A stretch of 64,000 bases of DNA from Myoxocephalus aenaeus (taxonomy: Eukaryota > Chordata > Actinopteri > Perciformes > Cottidae): the NCBI GenBank assembly GCA_038501785.1, contig JBAMJR010000260.1:1840001-1904000 (forward strand), in the 5' to 3' direction. How positions within the stretch are numbered: the first letter of the stretch is position 1; every line of letters begins with the position of its first letter. Positions 45,450 through 55,788 of the stretch are shown here, piece by piece. Below the pieces are notes generated by a model. It saw only the letters and a program-made list of their open reading frames with translations, was not told where the DNA came from and did no database searches. The position numbers and the translations under genes are program-made.

Positions 45450-46360
45450 GACTCCTCGTCCACCTCTTCTTCACCTCGTTGTCCTCTTCCTCTGTTTCTC
45501 CTTCCGGTGCTGCTCTGCTCTTCTCTTCATCTCTTCCTATTTTTCCTTGACTTCCAACTTGCTTCCTCTCCTTCCCTCTCCTCTGGTTTTCTCCTCTCCT
45601 CTAATCTTTTGTTTCTTCCTTGCCGCTTCTCGTTTCCTCCTCTCCTCTTTTCTCGTTTCCTTCTATTCTATTGCTTTCTCTCCTCCTCTTTTGTTTAATT
45701 ACTCCTCTCCTCTTGTTTCCTCCTCTCCTCCTTTCTCTCATTCTCCACTTCTCTTATCTTGCTTCCTCTCCTCTCTTCTATTCTCGTGTCCTTCTCTTAC
45801 TTCCTCTCCTCTTTTGTTTCCTTCTCTCCTGTCATATTGAGTCCTCATCTCCTCTGGTTTCCTCATATCCTCTCCTCCTGGTCCCCCTGTTCTCTCATCT
45901 TTTGTTTCCTCCTATCCACCCTCTTGTTTCCTCCTCTCTTCTCTTGCTTCCTCTCGTTTCCTCCTAGCCTCTCATATTTTGTTCCCTCCTCTCTTCTTTT
46001 CTCATTTCCTTCTCTTCTATGCTTTCTCTCCTCTCTTTTGTTTCATGTATTCCTCTCTTCTTGTTTACTCCTTTCCTATTTCCTCACATCCTTCTCTTCT
46101 CTTGCGTCCTCTCCTCTCTTGTTTTCTCCTCTCCTCTTTTCTCGTTTTCTTCTCTTGCTTCCTCTACTCTTGTTTCCTCCTCTCCTCTTGCCCATCTTCT
46201 CCTGTCTCCTCCTCGTAAGCTCTACTTTCCTCCTCCTCTCCATCTCCATCTCCTCTGCTCTTGTGTCTTAATTTCTCCTCTCACCTTCCTCTCCTCTTCT
46301 TCTTTTACCCCCTTTCTTCTTTTTCTTCTTCTTCTCCTCCTCCTCTTCCTCTTCCTCCAG
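45450..46360. repeat. 0.9-kb polypyrimidine tract
   Basis: The plus strand is overwhelmingly C and T, built from variants of tttcctcctctcctcttgtt with a loose unit of about 20-30 bp. Long Ser/Leu/Phe-rich open frames on this strand are composition artefacts. Confidence 0.92.
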
Positions 46361-46594
46361 AAAGTTTCACCATGTGGTTTCTCAGCGTTGGCGCCTCAGG
46401 CCCGAAGATCTCCTCCTCGCACCTCCTCAAAGAATACAGTTATCTAACGTTATTGAGGCCTGTCATGTTGCGGTGGGCCGTGCGTTCGATGCTCAGATGG
46501 GGTTTGGAGTCGTGTGTAAATTATTCATCGCCCCTTGAAATGCAAACGACAGCCGAGGCGATGGAGCTATGTAGGTCACTTCCTCTCTCCTGGA

Positions 46595-46960
46595 AGAGGA
46601 GGCGACAGGAAGAGGAGCGGGAAGAGGAGCAGGAAGAGGAGGCGACGGGAAGAGGAGCGGGAAGAGGAGGCGACAGGAAGAGGAGGCGATGGGAAGAGGA
46701 GTGGGGAGAGGAGTGGGGAGAGGAGCAGGAAGAGGAGGCGACAGGAAAAGGAGGCGAGGGGAAGAGGAGGCGACAGGAAGAGGAGCGGGAAGAGGAGGCG
46801 GCAGGAAGAGGAGGCGACAGGAAGAGGAGCGGGGAGAGGAGGCGACAGGAAGAGGAGGCGACGGGAAGAGGAGCGGGGAGAGGAGGCGACAGGAAGAGGA
46901 GACGACGGGAAGAGGAGACGATGGGAAGAGGAGCGGGAAGAGGAGGCGACGGGAAGACAT
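46595..46960. repeat. Purine-rich minisatellite (gaggcgacaggaaga)
   Basis: Tandem copies of a 15-bp purine unit gaggcgacaggaaga alternating with gagcgggaagag and gagtggggagag variants, about 365 bp. Open on all frames, giving Arg/Glu/Gly-rich artefact ORFs. It follows the polypyrimidine tract with the opposite strand bias. Confidence 0.92.
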
Positions 46961-48067
46961 AGTTAATCAATTTACTACCTGTTTATATCACAGTACAGAT
47001 ATCTTTTTACTATCTAAAAGCTTTTAAATACATTTAATTGCACAACCTTTTGCATTGCAGTTTATTTGTTTTACTGTTATCTGGCTACCACAGTGTTATA
47101 TTATTGTGTGTTGTATTATATATATTATATCATATTTATATACAGTGGCAGGGCCGGAGTGGGGCCACTTTTCAGCCCGGGAATTTCAGGCTCAAGACCG
47201 GCCCACTTTTTCCATGGTAGTGGAAATTGGATAAATGAAGCAACAGTTCAGGGCCCTATTTTTCGTACCTGGCTAAACAAAGTCAGGCAAATGTCCTAAT
47301 CTCCATCTTAAATTAGCGAGATGATTGACATCAGGCTATCTGGGTTTCTTCACGGCTGATCCGCGCTGAAACGGTCTCGTTAATTCTAGCCAGACGTCAA
47401 TCCTCTGGATAAATGCGCGTGCCCGCTCCTCTTCAGAAGGGATAATAATCGAGCACTGACACCACGATCTTCTAACAGTACAATAGCAAATAAACTCAGA
47501 GGAACCTCTTTTTATTTCTCCGATGAGAAGCAGGAGATGATCATGAAGACATATGAGGAAGTCAATACCTTAATCATTCACAGCAAACGCGTTGTGAATA
47601 TTCCAACGTTTTTGTAACATTGTTGCCGTGAACGCAGCTTAACTCCGCCCCCGCTGCGAGACATAAGCGCCGCAAATATATCAGACAAGTTAAATGTCAG
47701 TGTTGGGAAAATGTATCGGCAAATTTTAAGTGCTTCATCACCCAGATCAATCAGATTATATTTACGAATAAATATATACTTATGAGGATATATGTACTGT
47801 ATGCGCGTATGAATCATGTACCATGTATGTGTATATTTCTATATAACTAGGAGTTTGAATATGTGTATGATCGGATCAGTATATATGTATTATTCATAAT
47901 CAGAAATTCAATCAATTGAAGCAGTGAAAAGAAATTGTGTGTGATTCTCTGTATTCTTATCATGAGTCCACCTTAATCATGTTCTACAATAATGATATGT
48001 ATGGTGTACTAATAACACTGTCATATAATTATGAGTGCTTTCAACACATCCATAAGTTTCTTAAGCG

Positions 48068-48295
48068 CTAAATAAACTTAAGAACAGCGCGGCATGCAGC
48101 GGCTGAGAGTCGACTCTCAGCCACTGCATGCCGCGCTGTTCTCACAGACAGAGATCTCTGTCTGTGAGACGGGCGATCTGCTGCGCCTGTGGTGATCAGT
48201 GTCCGCAGCTCGAGAAGCTCTCGTAAATAAATGATTCCTTGACGGGAGAATCTATTGCGCCGCGTACAGGAAGTCATGATGATGTGAGAACGCAT
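48068..48295 (-). pseudogene. Harbinger transposase fragment (copy B)
   Basis: Reads NRFSRQGIIYLRELLELRTL, then a segment altered by the palindromes, then AACRAVLKFI. It is the counterpart of the fragment at 9392-9583 in copy A. The two palindromes fall exactly in this frame and have replaced part of the original coding sequence. No catalytic residues are present. Confidence 0.55.
48081..48168. repeat. Two adjacent large palindromes
   Basis: 48081-48142 is a 62-bp palindrome with 31-bp arms and one mismatched pair, centred on GTCGAC. 48141-48168 is a perfect 28-bp palindrome centred on GAGATCTC and overlaps it by two bases. Copy A of the same Harbinger has no such palindromes at this place. 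Confidence 0.92.
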
Positions 48296-48475
48296 CTTGG
48301 CGATCTCAAAGAACTCTCTCCCAATAAAACTAATATAACTAATATCGCTCCTTCATCAATGAGGAAGTGAGCTGCCTTTTTTGTCCGGTGGGAGTGGCCA
48401 GCTTATCCAGTGAATTTCAGTAAGCCTGCCCGGGAGCAGGTTTACATTTTTGGCTGTGTTGCTATGGTCATTTAT

Positions 48476-50166
48476 TCAATTCAATTCAGTTTATTTTATA
48501 TAGCCCAACATCACAAATACAAGTTTGCCTCGGAGGGCTTTACAATCTGTACACATAACATCCCTGTCCCGGGACCTCACATCGGATCAGGAAAAACTCC
48601 CCTAGAAAGATAGTAAAAACCCTTTCACAGGGAAAAAAGGGAAGAAACCTGAGGGAGAGCAACAGAGGAGGATCCCTCTCCCCGGATGGACAGAAGCAAT
48701 AGATGTCATGTGGCCAGAATGAATAGCGTAGTTACAGCACATTCAATGAATATGACAGAAATTATTCATATAATGAGTATTAGGCATGGTCCATGATCCT
48801 GATAATCCATGAAGCAGAAGGTGGTAGAGAGGAGGGGGGGGGGGCATCAGAAGGGCCATGGCAGCAGGCAGGACCGGTTCCAGGCCGGTTCCATCAGCAG
48901 GGCCATGGCAGCAGGCAGGACCGGTTCCAGGCAGCCATGGATCCATGGCAGGAGGGGTGGGTGGGGGGGGGCGGCAGGACCCGGGGCAGGACCCGGGGTA
49001 GGACCCGGGGCAGGACCGGTTCCAGGCAGCCATGAATCCATGGAAAAAGAAAGTAGAGTTAGTAATGTGCATTGAAGAGACAATAGTTTATCCAGATGGA
49101 GAGAAAGAAGAGGAGAGGAGGAGTGAAAGAGGAAGAGAAGAGGAGCTCAGTGTATCCTAAGATGTTCCCCAGCAGTCTAGGCCTATAGCAGCATATCTAG
49201 GGGCTGGACCAGGGCAAACCTGAGCCAGCCCTAACTATAAGCCTGAAACAGCCCTAAGTATAAGCGCTATCAAAGAGGAAAGTCTTAAGTCTACTCTTAA
49301 ATGAGGTGACTGTGTCTGCCCCCCGGACTGAAAGTGGAAGCTGATTCCACAGAAGAGGAGCACGATAACTGAAAGCTCTAGCCCCCAACCTACTTTTTAA
49401 GACTCTGGGAACCACAAGTAACCCTGCATTCAGTGAGCGTAACGCTCTGGTGGGGTAATATGGCACTATAAGCTCTTTAAGATATGATGGTGCATCACCA
49501 GCTAAGGCTTTATAGGTGAGGAGGAGGATTTTAAATATGATTCTCGATCTTACAGGAAGCCAGTGGAGAGCAGCTAATACAGGAGTAATGTGATCTCTCT
49601 TCCGAGTCCTTGTTAGTACACGAGCTGCAGCATTCTGGATCAGCTGGAGAGACCCAAGGGACTTTCCGGAGCAGCCTGATAATACGGAGTTACAGTAATC
49701 CAGTCTTGAAGTAACAAATGCGTGGATCAATGTTTCTGCATCGCTTTGAGACAGGATGTGACGGATCTTTGAGATGTTCCGTAGGTGAAAAAAGGCAGTC
49801 CTTGAGATCTGTTTCACGTGGGAGCCAAAGGATAGGTCCTGGTCAAAAATAACTCAGAGATTCCTTACGGTGGTGGTGGATGCCAGAGCGATGCCATCCA
49901 GGGAAACCATATCGTCAGATAGTTGATTTCTGAGGTGTTCTGGGCCGAGTAGAATAACTTCAGTCTTGTCAGAGTTCAGCAACAGGAAGTTGCAGGTCAT
50001 CCAGGTTTTGATGTCTTTAAGACACGCTTGAAGTTTAGTGACCTGGTGGATTTCATCTGGCTTGATTGACAGATATAGTTGAGTATCATCGGCATAACAG
50101 TGAAAGTTTATGGAGTGTTTTCTGATAATATTGCCTAAAGGAAGCATATACAAGGTGAATAAAATT
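48476..50166 (-). mobile_element. 5'-truncated L2-like LINE inside Harbinger copy B
   Basis: The minus-strand insert ends (3' end, at left) with tgaattgaattgaa after a gggctatataaaataaactg stretch, a tail typical of fish L2-type LINEs. It interrupts Harbinger sequence that is continuous in copy A. The flanks GTCATTTAT (48467-48475) and GTCTTTAT (50167-50174) may be a slightly altered target duplication. Between the coding part and the tail lies a 3' UTR with G-rich tandem repeats at 48830-49035 (ggcaggaccggttccaggc units). Confidence 0.78.
49254..50153 (-). pseudogene. LINE reverse transcriptase C-terminal part
   Basis: On the minus strand the frame carries INFHCYADDTQLYLS, the catalytic YADD motif of LINE reverse transcriptases, then LLLNSDKTEVILLGP, then, after one in-frame TGA at 49851-49853, HVKQISRTAFFHLRNISKIR, SRLDYCNSVLSG, LPVRSRIIFKILLLTYKALAG and YRAPLLWNQLPLSVR. 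These blocks are the thumb and C-terminal region of L2/CR1/Rex1-type elements. The fingers half and the endonuclease are missing because the copy is 5'-truncated. The single stop suggests a fairly young insertion compared with its host elements. Confidence 0.85.
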
Positions 50167-51093
50167 GTCTTTATCTAAGCTTGATTCGAGAAACTGAATA
50201 AGCCTGACCTACGTCATCTTATCCTGACAATTAGCCCGCTAACTCAGTAAGCCAGGTACGAAAAATAGGGCCCAGCTCTTACTATCCTGTAGTTTTTTTT
50301 TTATTAATACCATGGTCCAACAAATAATGTAAAGGTTAAATACAACAATAATAATCCACTAAAGATGAGAAGTTAATACAAAATATTCCACTATTCCACA
50401 TTTGAAACGTATCCCACTCTTCAACAGAGGCATATTGAACTAATGTTTACAGTTCAACTCACAGTACAGTATACAGTTACATTGTGAATAGCACCAACAG
50501 CATCTACAGCATCAGTAACCGCCTAAGCAATGCACTGGTTTCAGCCACTGTATCTATAACTGTGTCGTTGCTTATAGGATTTCCTTCTCTGTGCACATTA
50601 ACATGAACGCCTCCAAGTTTTTCTTTAGCATTCCAACGCATTTTTCTGCATGAGTATTATATAGTGGTGATTTACTCCTTTACTACACCCACTTCTGAGC
50701 AAACAATGCATATTGGTTCATCAAGTACTGTCATATACTGCTCTTTCTTACAATATATAACTTTAATTCATATTGTTTCCTCTGTTATCCTCTCTACCTG
50801 TCCCTGTAGTCATGGCCTCCTCATTGCAAATGTCGGGCTCATCATTTTCAGCAGGAGACTGTCTTATCTGCTGCTCCGAAGCTACAAAGAACATATTACT
50901 GCATACTTCAATATCAATATCAATATTATATATCAATATTTGCATAATATTTGCAAAGTCTATGGATGGCCATATTTTGGGTGATAAAAAAAGGCTAATA
51001 TTTTAATTCAATTTAATATTTTGCTTGGGAATAGGTTGACAACGCTACAACGATATTAATCAAGGCTACAACGTTAGCCGAATAGTTACGTTG

Positions 51094-51255
51094 CTAATCA
51101 TTAGGCCTTTGTCTCTCTTTACCAGTTGCCACTTGTGTTTGTCCTCTTGAAAATAAATCGGTAAGCTTGGCACATTTGGCAGCATCCTCCTCCAATGCCT
51201 TTCTTTTTTTCAACCTGGCTTTTTCAGCCCCTCCTGCCCTCTTCCTCCCGTCCAT
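51094..51255 (-). pseudogene. hAT transposase N-terminal remnant
   Basis: From the ATG at 51255 the frame reads MDGRKRAGGAEKARLKKRKA, then LEEDAAKCAKLTDLFSR, and stops at 51094-51096. A basic start (SGAxKRxxKK type) followed by ...KLTxFF/LF is typical of the N-terminus of DUF4371-type hAT transposases with TTF fingers. No finger or catalytic domain follows in the window. The frame is open upstream of this ATG, so the real start is uncertain. Confidence 0.45.
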
Positions 51256-51791
51256 CCTCCCTGACGCGTATCGTTGCGGTCGGGCCGGCCCAGCTATAGG
51301 TAGCCTATCTGAGAAAACTTTTTGGAAAAGACGGCTATGGACCGAACCAACTCTATTTGGGAGGGGAGAACTTCCTCGCATGGTACAACCCATGCAGAGG
51401 CTGCGGTGTCAGAATGCGGAACGTGTGTAGCCCACTTTAAGAGAAGATGGACTAACGTGACAAATGTCAACAAATAAAATTCTCGATCGGCCCAGAAGTG
51501 AAGCGGCCCACCGGGAACTCTCCTGATTCTCCCGATTACCCACCCCGGGCCTGTACAGTGGGTACGGAAAGTATTCAGAGCCCTTTACATTTTTCACTCT
51601 TTGTTTCATTGCAGCCATTTTGTAAAATCAAAAAAGTTAATTTTATTTCTCATTAATGTACACTCAGCACCCCATCTTGACAGAAAAAAAACCCAGAAAT
51701 GTAGAAATGTTTGCAAATTTATTAAAAAAGAAAAACTGAAATATCACATGGTCATAAGTATTCAGACCCTTTGCTGTGACACTCATATGCT

Positions 51792-52285
51792 TGTCATGTT
51801 TTCATCTAGCCAGTCCGGCAGCTCCCCAGTGTTTCCTCTGTTTCCCTGTCCTCTTGTCTCCTGTGTGTTTCTACCCTGTCTGTCTGTCAACAAGGAGGCG
51901 TGGCCATCTCTTCCTCCCCCTCCTGGGCGGTGGCTGCAGGAGCAGCTGGCAGCAATCTGCAATCAGGAGACTGCTCTATTTTAACCCGGGTCTTCCTGCC
52001 AGTCATCGCCAGATCGTTTCGTCACCATAGTGGTAGCTACACATTCAGGCCGCCTGGTTTTGTCCCGTAAACTTGTTTCTTGGTTCCTGCTCACCCTGTT
52101 CCTTTTCGTCCTAGCTTTCCGGAATTCCCACCTGCTGCCTGCCTGCTCACCCGCCGCTGGATTCAAACCTGCCCTGTTCACGTTATCTTTTTGTTTAGTG
52201 TAAATAAATCCTTTTATTTTTCCCACTTCACCCGTGACTCCTGTGTGCTGCATTTGGGTCCCCGTTCTGCTTCTCGGTCTTAACA
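51792..52285 (+). repeat. 5' LTR of the gypsy element
   Basis: Begins TGTCATGTTTTC and ends TCTTAACA, with a TATA-like ctattttaacc (about 51976) and an AATAAA polyadenylation signal in tgtaaataaatcc (about 52201). Gag begins 19 bases after the LTR. No second LTR exists in the window, so the borders rest on the TG...CA ends and on the jump from Tc1 sequence at the left (the Tc1 match ends around 51787). Confidence 0.65.
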
Positions 52286-52304
52286 GAACGATCTGGCCAA
52301 ACAG

Positions 52305-52456
52305 ATGGACTCAGCAGACAAGGAGGGCCTTCGAAAGGCAGTTCCTAGTCATGGAGATCTATTGGGCCAACACCATCAGATACTACAAGGACTTAAGGAT
52401 ACCCAGCAGGCTTTTGGAGTTTCAGTCTCGCAGATAGAAAGGAGTTTGGAGACTAT
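52305..52456 (+). pseudogene. gypsy gag, N-terminal piece
   Basis: ATG at 52305, reading MDSADKEGLRKAVPSHG and on to VSQIERSLETM. This is the start of a gag of fish gypsy elements. The frame is cut by the 2964-bp insertion at 52457 and resumes at 55421. Confidence 0.75.
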
Positions 52457-53428
52457 GGCTGCGGTCGAATAGTCCATTTTGGTTAGGAACCTTCCTAACT
52501 GAGTGAAATGACCCGGAAGTACCTAAGTGGTCGCCATGATAAGTGCCGGTCGAATTGTCCAAACGCAAAGGAAAGGAGCTTCAATGCTTCCTAATTTAGC
52601 TCCTTTAGCATAGGAACCACTGGACCTTCCTTTACGAGAGGAGATAATGCCGACCCACAATTCCTTGCGGCGGCAACATTTAAAGTGACGTATCATTCGG
52701 CCGTTCACGAGAACAGACGATCATGACCGACACACGCAGATCATGTAAATAACTGTTGCTATAACTTGGAAACACTTTCAATAATCTGTTAAACCTGCTG
52801 GCAAACTAAAAACGTTACGTTGCTGAAAAGTGCTGTAAAGTGAGCAAACTGACGTATTTTATATTCTCTCTGGTGTTGAACTGCAGCTTCAGCCCTCACT
52901 CTTTTATTTTATTTGACTTCAGTTACAGAAGCTTTAGTGAAAGAGTTAAACTGGACGAGCTCTTCAGTCTGAGTCATGTTTCTGATTATCATCTTTTTAA
53001 TCAACTATTTTGTCACATTACAATAAAACATATCAAGTCAACACGAGTTGTGTGATGTTTCATAAACTGTTGTATGCATATTTTTATGATCAGATTATAA
53101 TCTGCATGTAAATAAACCATAACAACATAAAGGGATATGAGACACACATATATGACACACATCGTTTGTGGGATAACGTATTTAATTCAGCATGTTTGAA
53201 ACTGAACAAAGAGACAGTTTTAGTAGCTTTGTACGTTGGTTTCACTTTCATATTCCTTCGTTCATTTCTATTCCAACCTCGTTATTAAAGTAATACTATG
53301 AACCGGGTTGTTTATGTCGTTATGACGCAACACTGTAAGAAGACGGACGAAGTATATAAACTGCGCTTTTTGTAGTCCTTCTTCAGAACATTGTAGTTTC
53401 ACCGCTGGCTACAGACTGACGTCACTAA

Positions 53429-55213
53429 CCCTCTGGGGTCTACCGTCACGCTAGCGTGTTATACATAGTTTAATTAAAAAAGAAAATCATATCTCCGCGA
53501 AAATACGGCGCAGAAAAAATTATCCGCTACTGTTAGAACCGCCAAACTCTGCAGTTTCCGGCCCCCTCCTCTGTGTCCTTCTGTGTGGCTGTAACGTAAG
53601 CTGACACTCCTTTCACCGTGATTAGTCAATTCAGGTGTCCGTCAAAAAAAGTTGTGACTCAGGAACACTCAGGAAATCCCTAAGGCCCTCCCCACCCAGC
53701 TACGCTGCAAAGGACCTAGGATAACCTACACACCTGAGGTTTATATATACATGCTGTAGTTTACAGTCAGACAGAAGCTAGAGATAATGGAGAGAACACA
53801 GTTCACAACAGAGGAGGACGTTGCAGCAATTTTGGCCAGCAGCGATGAGGACGGAGGAGCGTCAGACAGGCCCTGAAGGCTTCGACTCCTGGAGAGGATT
53901 ATGTCGAGAGAAGGGATCCACTGGAGGATGGGTACGTGTATTTACTAACTCAACTTTGTTTTGGCATATTTACGCTAGCACAGTGAGCACATTTAGCTGG
54001 TCCCGATCCCTTCGGTGGTTTTCCCCGGTGCCCGAGTCTGATTCTGAGACGGGGCTGGCTGTTGGGGAGCTAGCAGGGAGCTAGCGCTAGCTCCGCGAGC
54101 TAACGGGAGATAGCTTGCTACAGCGGGGACACCACTGGAGGTAGTATCAGCTTATTACCCGACTGCATCGTCAATATCACTTAGTACCAACTAGTGCTGA
54201 TCTTCGTTACGTGTTTGTAAGACGTAATGCTAACTATCGGTATGTGTTTATACATTAGCAACGTGCTAACGCACTAACATGCTAACGTACCGTTTAGCTC
54301 GTGCCCGGAGCTCTGTCACTGTTTTGTTGTGTAATCGTAACTTTCTTTCATTGAACTTAGTACTGACTGGTAGTCATTTATGTTACAGAGAGGACTCACA
54401 GCTGTCAGGGTCCAGTGGACAACATGCAGCTTCTCTACAGCCACCTGCACCTATGCTATCGACGTGGAAGACTGAAGGCCTGAGCCCTGTTTACCAGGTA
54501 TGTACACAGCTAAGCTACACATGTACACCTGTTGAACTGTTCAAACTACTAACTAGTAGTCATTTATTTTACAGAGAGGATGCACCACCACCAGCCCCTC
54601 TAGCACAGCCATCCCCACCAGCCCCGGTCTGTTTTCTATTTCTGAACATGTATATGTGTAAATATTGTTTTATTCATGAATAATACATATTTTATTTGAA
54701 AACCAAACATGTTGTGATGGTAATTTTTCATTTGCAGACACCGCATAAAGCTTTATCTGCAGTATGAAGTCATTTCTCAGTCCCATTTCTATCATTTTGG
54801 TGAAAGGTGTGACAGGCCACATTTCTGCTCAAAAAACGATAATATTTTTTGGGGTTTCAGACATTTATTTTCATGTTTCTAGCATGAATTCACATATTTC
54901 ACTGCTTTTGTGAACCTAATACCTTTGGTAAACCAACTTCTAGCACCAAAACGTTTTGTCAGCATGAGTAAAGGTATGTTTTCACAAGATATATGAAGAA
55001 TTTTTAAAAATCTAACTTTAATTTTTCAGCTTTAGATTCATATTATCACTTTATACTTTTGCCTTATGGCAATTGTGCCTCATTATATAGATAGCTGAGA
55101 TTGTTCTGCAATTTTAGATGTAACACATGGGTATGTATCTTATATGCAAGTGCCTTAAAAGGAGACTTTAAGAAATTATGTAAAATCTAGAAAAAGGCTA
55201 AGACCCTGAAGGG
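53429..55213 (+). mobile_element. Non-autonomous piggyBac-type element, copy 2 (CTAA-flanked)
   Basis: Same family as copy 1 at 26288: ends CCCTCTGGGGTCT and AGACCCTGAAGGG and a subterminal CACGCTAGCGTG palindrome. It is flanked on both sides by CTAA (53425-53428 and 55214-55217) instead of TTAA. It lacks the hAT present in copy 1 and so provides the empty site for that insertion. Contains the same truncated N-terminal ORF (53787-53876) and exon-like pieces with acceptor/donor-type borders (54279-54683). Confidence 0.88.
53787..53876 (+). pseudogene. piggyBac transposase-like N-terminal mini-ORF (copy 2)
   Basis: A 29-codon frame, MERTQFTTEEDVAAIL then ASSDEDGGASDRP, ending at TGA 53874-53876, parallel to 27699-27788 in copy 1. 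No DDD catalytic part of a piggyBac transposase is present in the element. Confidence 0.5.
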
Positions 55214-55420
55214 CTAACATGCGCCTGCCGTCGCGTCATAACTACGTCGCTTAGTGAAAGTGGAGTCGGATTTGCCAAACACCGCGGTTGTCTTCTCCTA
55301 ACTCCTCATGAATTCTCCTTCCCATCTTTCCTTAACCCTGTGACGTTTTCCACAGAGGTTAAGGAAAAGTGCTTAGGGTTAGACATTAGGAGGTAATTAT
55401 TTGACTATTCGACCGCAGCC

Positions 55421-55784
55421 TATCACTGGCTGCTTAACTCCATCCCCCGCTCCGCCTGACCAGCCTGCTCCGCCTCAGGTAATCAAGGAGACGCCTGTCC
55501 CACCACCTGAACCATATGCGGGAGATCTGGGGAGATGCAGAGGATTCCTCCTCCAGGTTTCACTGGTATTTGCCTGACAACCTGTCACCTTCGCTTCTGA
55601 TGAAGCTAAGGTATCATTTGGGATGATCACGGGACTATTAAAAGGAAGAGCATTAGACTGGGCTGAGGCTTTGTTGGGAGGTGGAGGGATCAGTTTAGTC
55701 ACCTATGCTCATTTCATGAGGGAACTGGGAGAAGTGTTTGACCATCCTGTTTGTGCTGGAGATGCTGCTAAACGTTTGCTCAAT
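55421..55784 (+). pseudogene. gypsy gag, middle piece
   Basis: Continues gag with a Pro-rich linker and then the capsid-like part: MITGLLKGRALDWAEALL and FMRELGEVFDHP. One in-frame TGA at 55575-55577. The frame is cut again at 55785-55788 by piggyBac copy 3 and resumes at 57254. Confidence 0.75.
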
Positions 55785-55788
55785 CTAA

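Larger units (their letters stand above)
47252..50272 (-). mobile_element. PIF/Harbinger element copy B, interrupted by a LINE
   Basis: Ends GGCCCTATTTTTCGTACC on both sides as inverted repeats with the 3-bp duplication CAG (47249-47251 and 50273-50275). Same family as copy A (9079-10407), in the opposite orientation. Contains the transposase fragment on the minus strand (48068-48295), a Myb-like remnant on the plus strand around 47500-47580 (DEKQEMIMKTYEEVNTLI), two large palindromes at 48081-48168, and an L2-like LINE at about 48476-50166. Confidence 0.85.
47149..51553 (-). mobile_element. hAT element inserted in the Tc1 left end
   Basis: Ends CAGGGCCGGAGTGG and (complement of the right end) CAGGCCCGGGGTGG are imperfect inverted repeats. 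The exact 8-bp duplication TACAGTGG lies at 47141-47148 and 51554-51561 and consists of the Tc1 flanking TA plus the first six Tc1 bases. Total 4405 bp, of which 3024 bp is a nested Harbinger and its duplication. A minus-strand ORF remnant near the right end looks like the start of a ZMYM/TTF-type hAT transposase. Confidence 0.85.
52457..55420. mobile_element. PIF/Harbinger-like element in gag, itself interrupted by piggyBac copy 2
   Basis: Perfect 18-bp inverted ends GGCTGCGGTCGAATAGTC with the 3-bp duplication TAT (52454-52456 and 55421-55423). Removing the element and one TAT brings the two gag pieces back into one frame, which confirms the borders. The 3-bp duplication and G-rich ends suggest PIF/Harbinger. 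Its own sequence (52457-53428 and 55218-55420) is non-coding, so the superfamily is not proven. Confidence 0.8.

Noticed and set aside
45415..46447. Several overlapping Ser/Leu/Phe-rich frames
   Set aside because: Composition artefact of the polypyrimidine tract; all three frames are open at once.
46493..47027. Arg/Glu/Gly-rich frames resembling RGG/RS proteins
   Set aside because: Translation of a 12-15-bp purine minisatellite, open in all frames on both strands.
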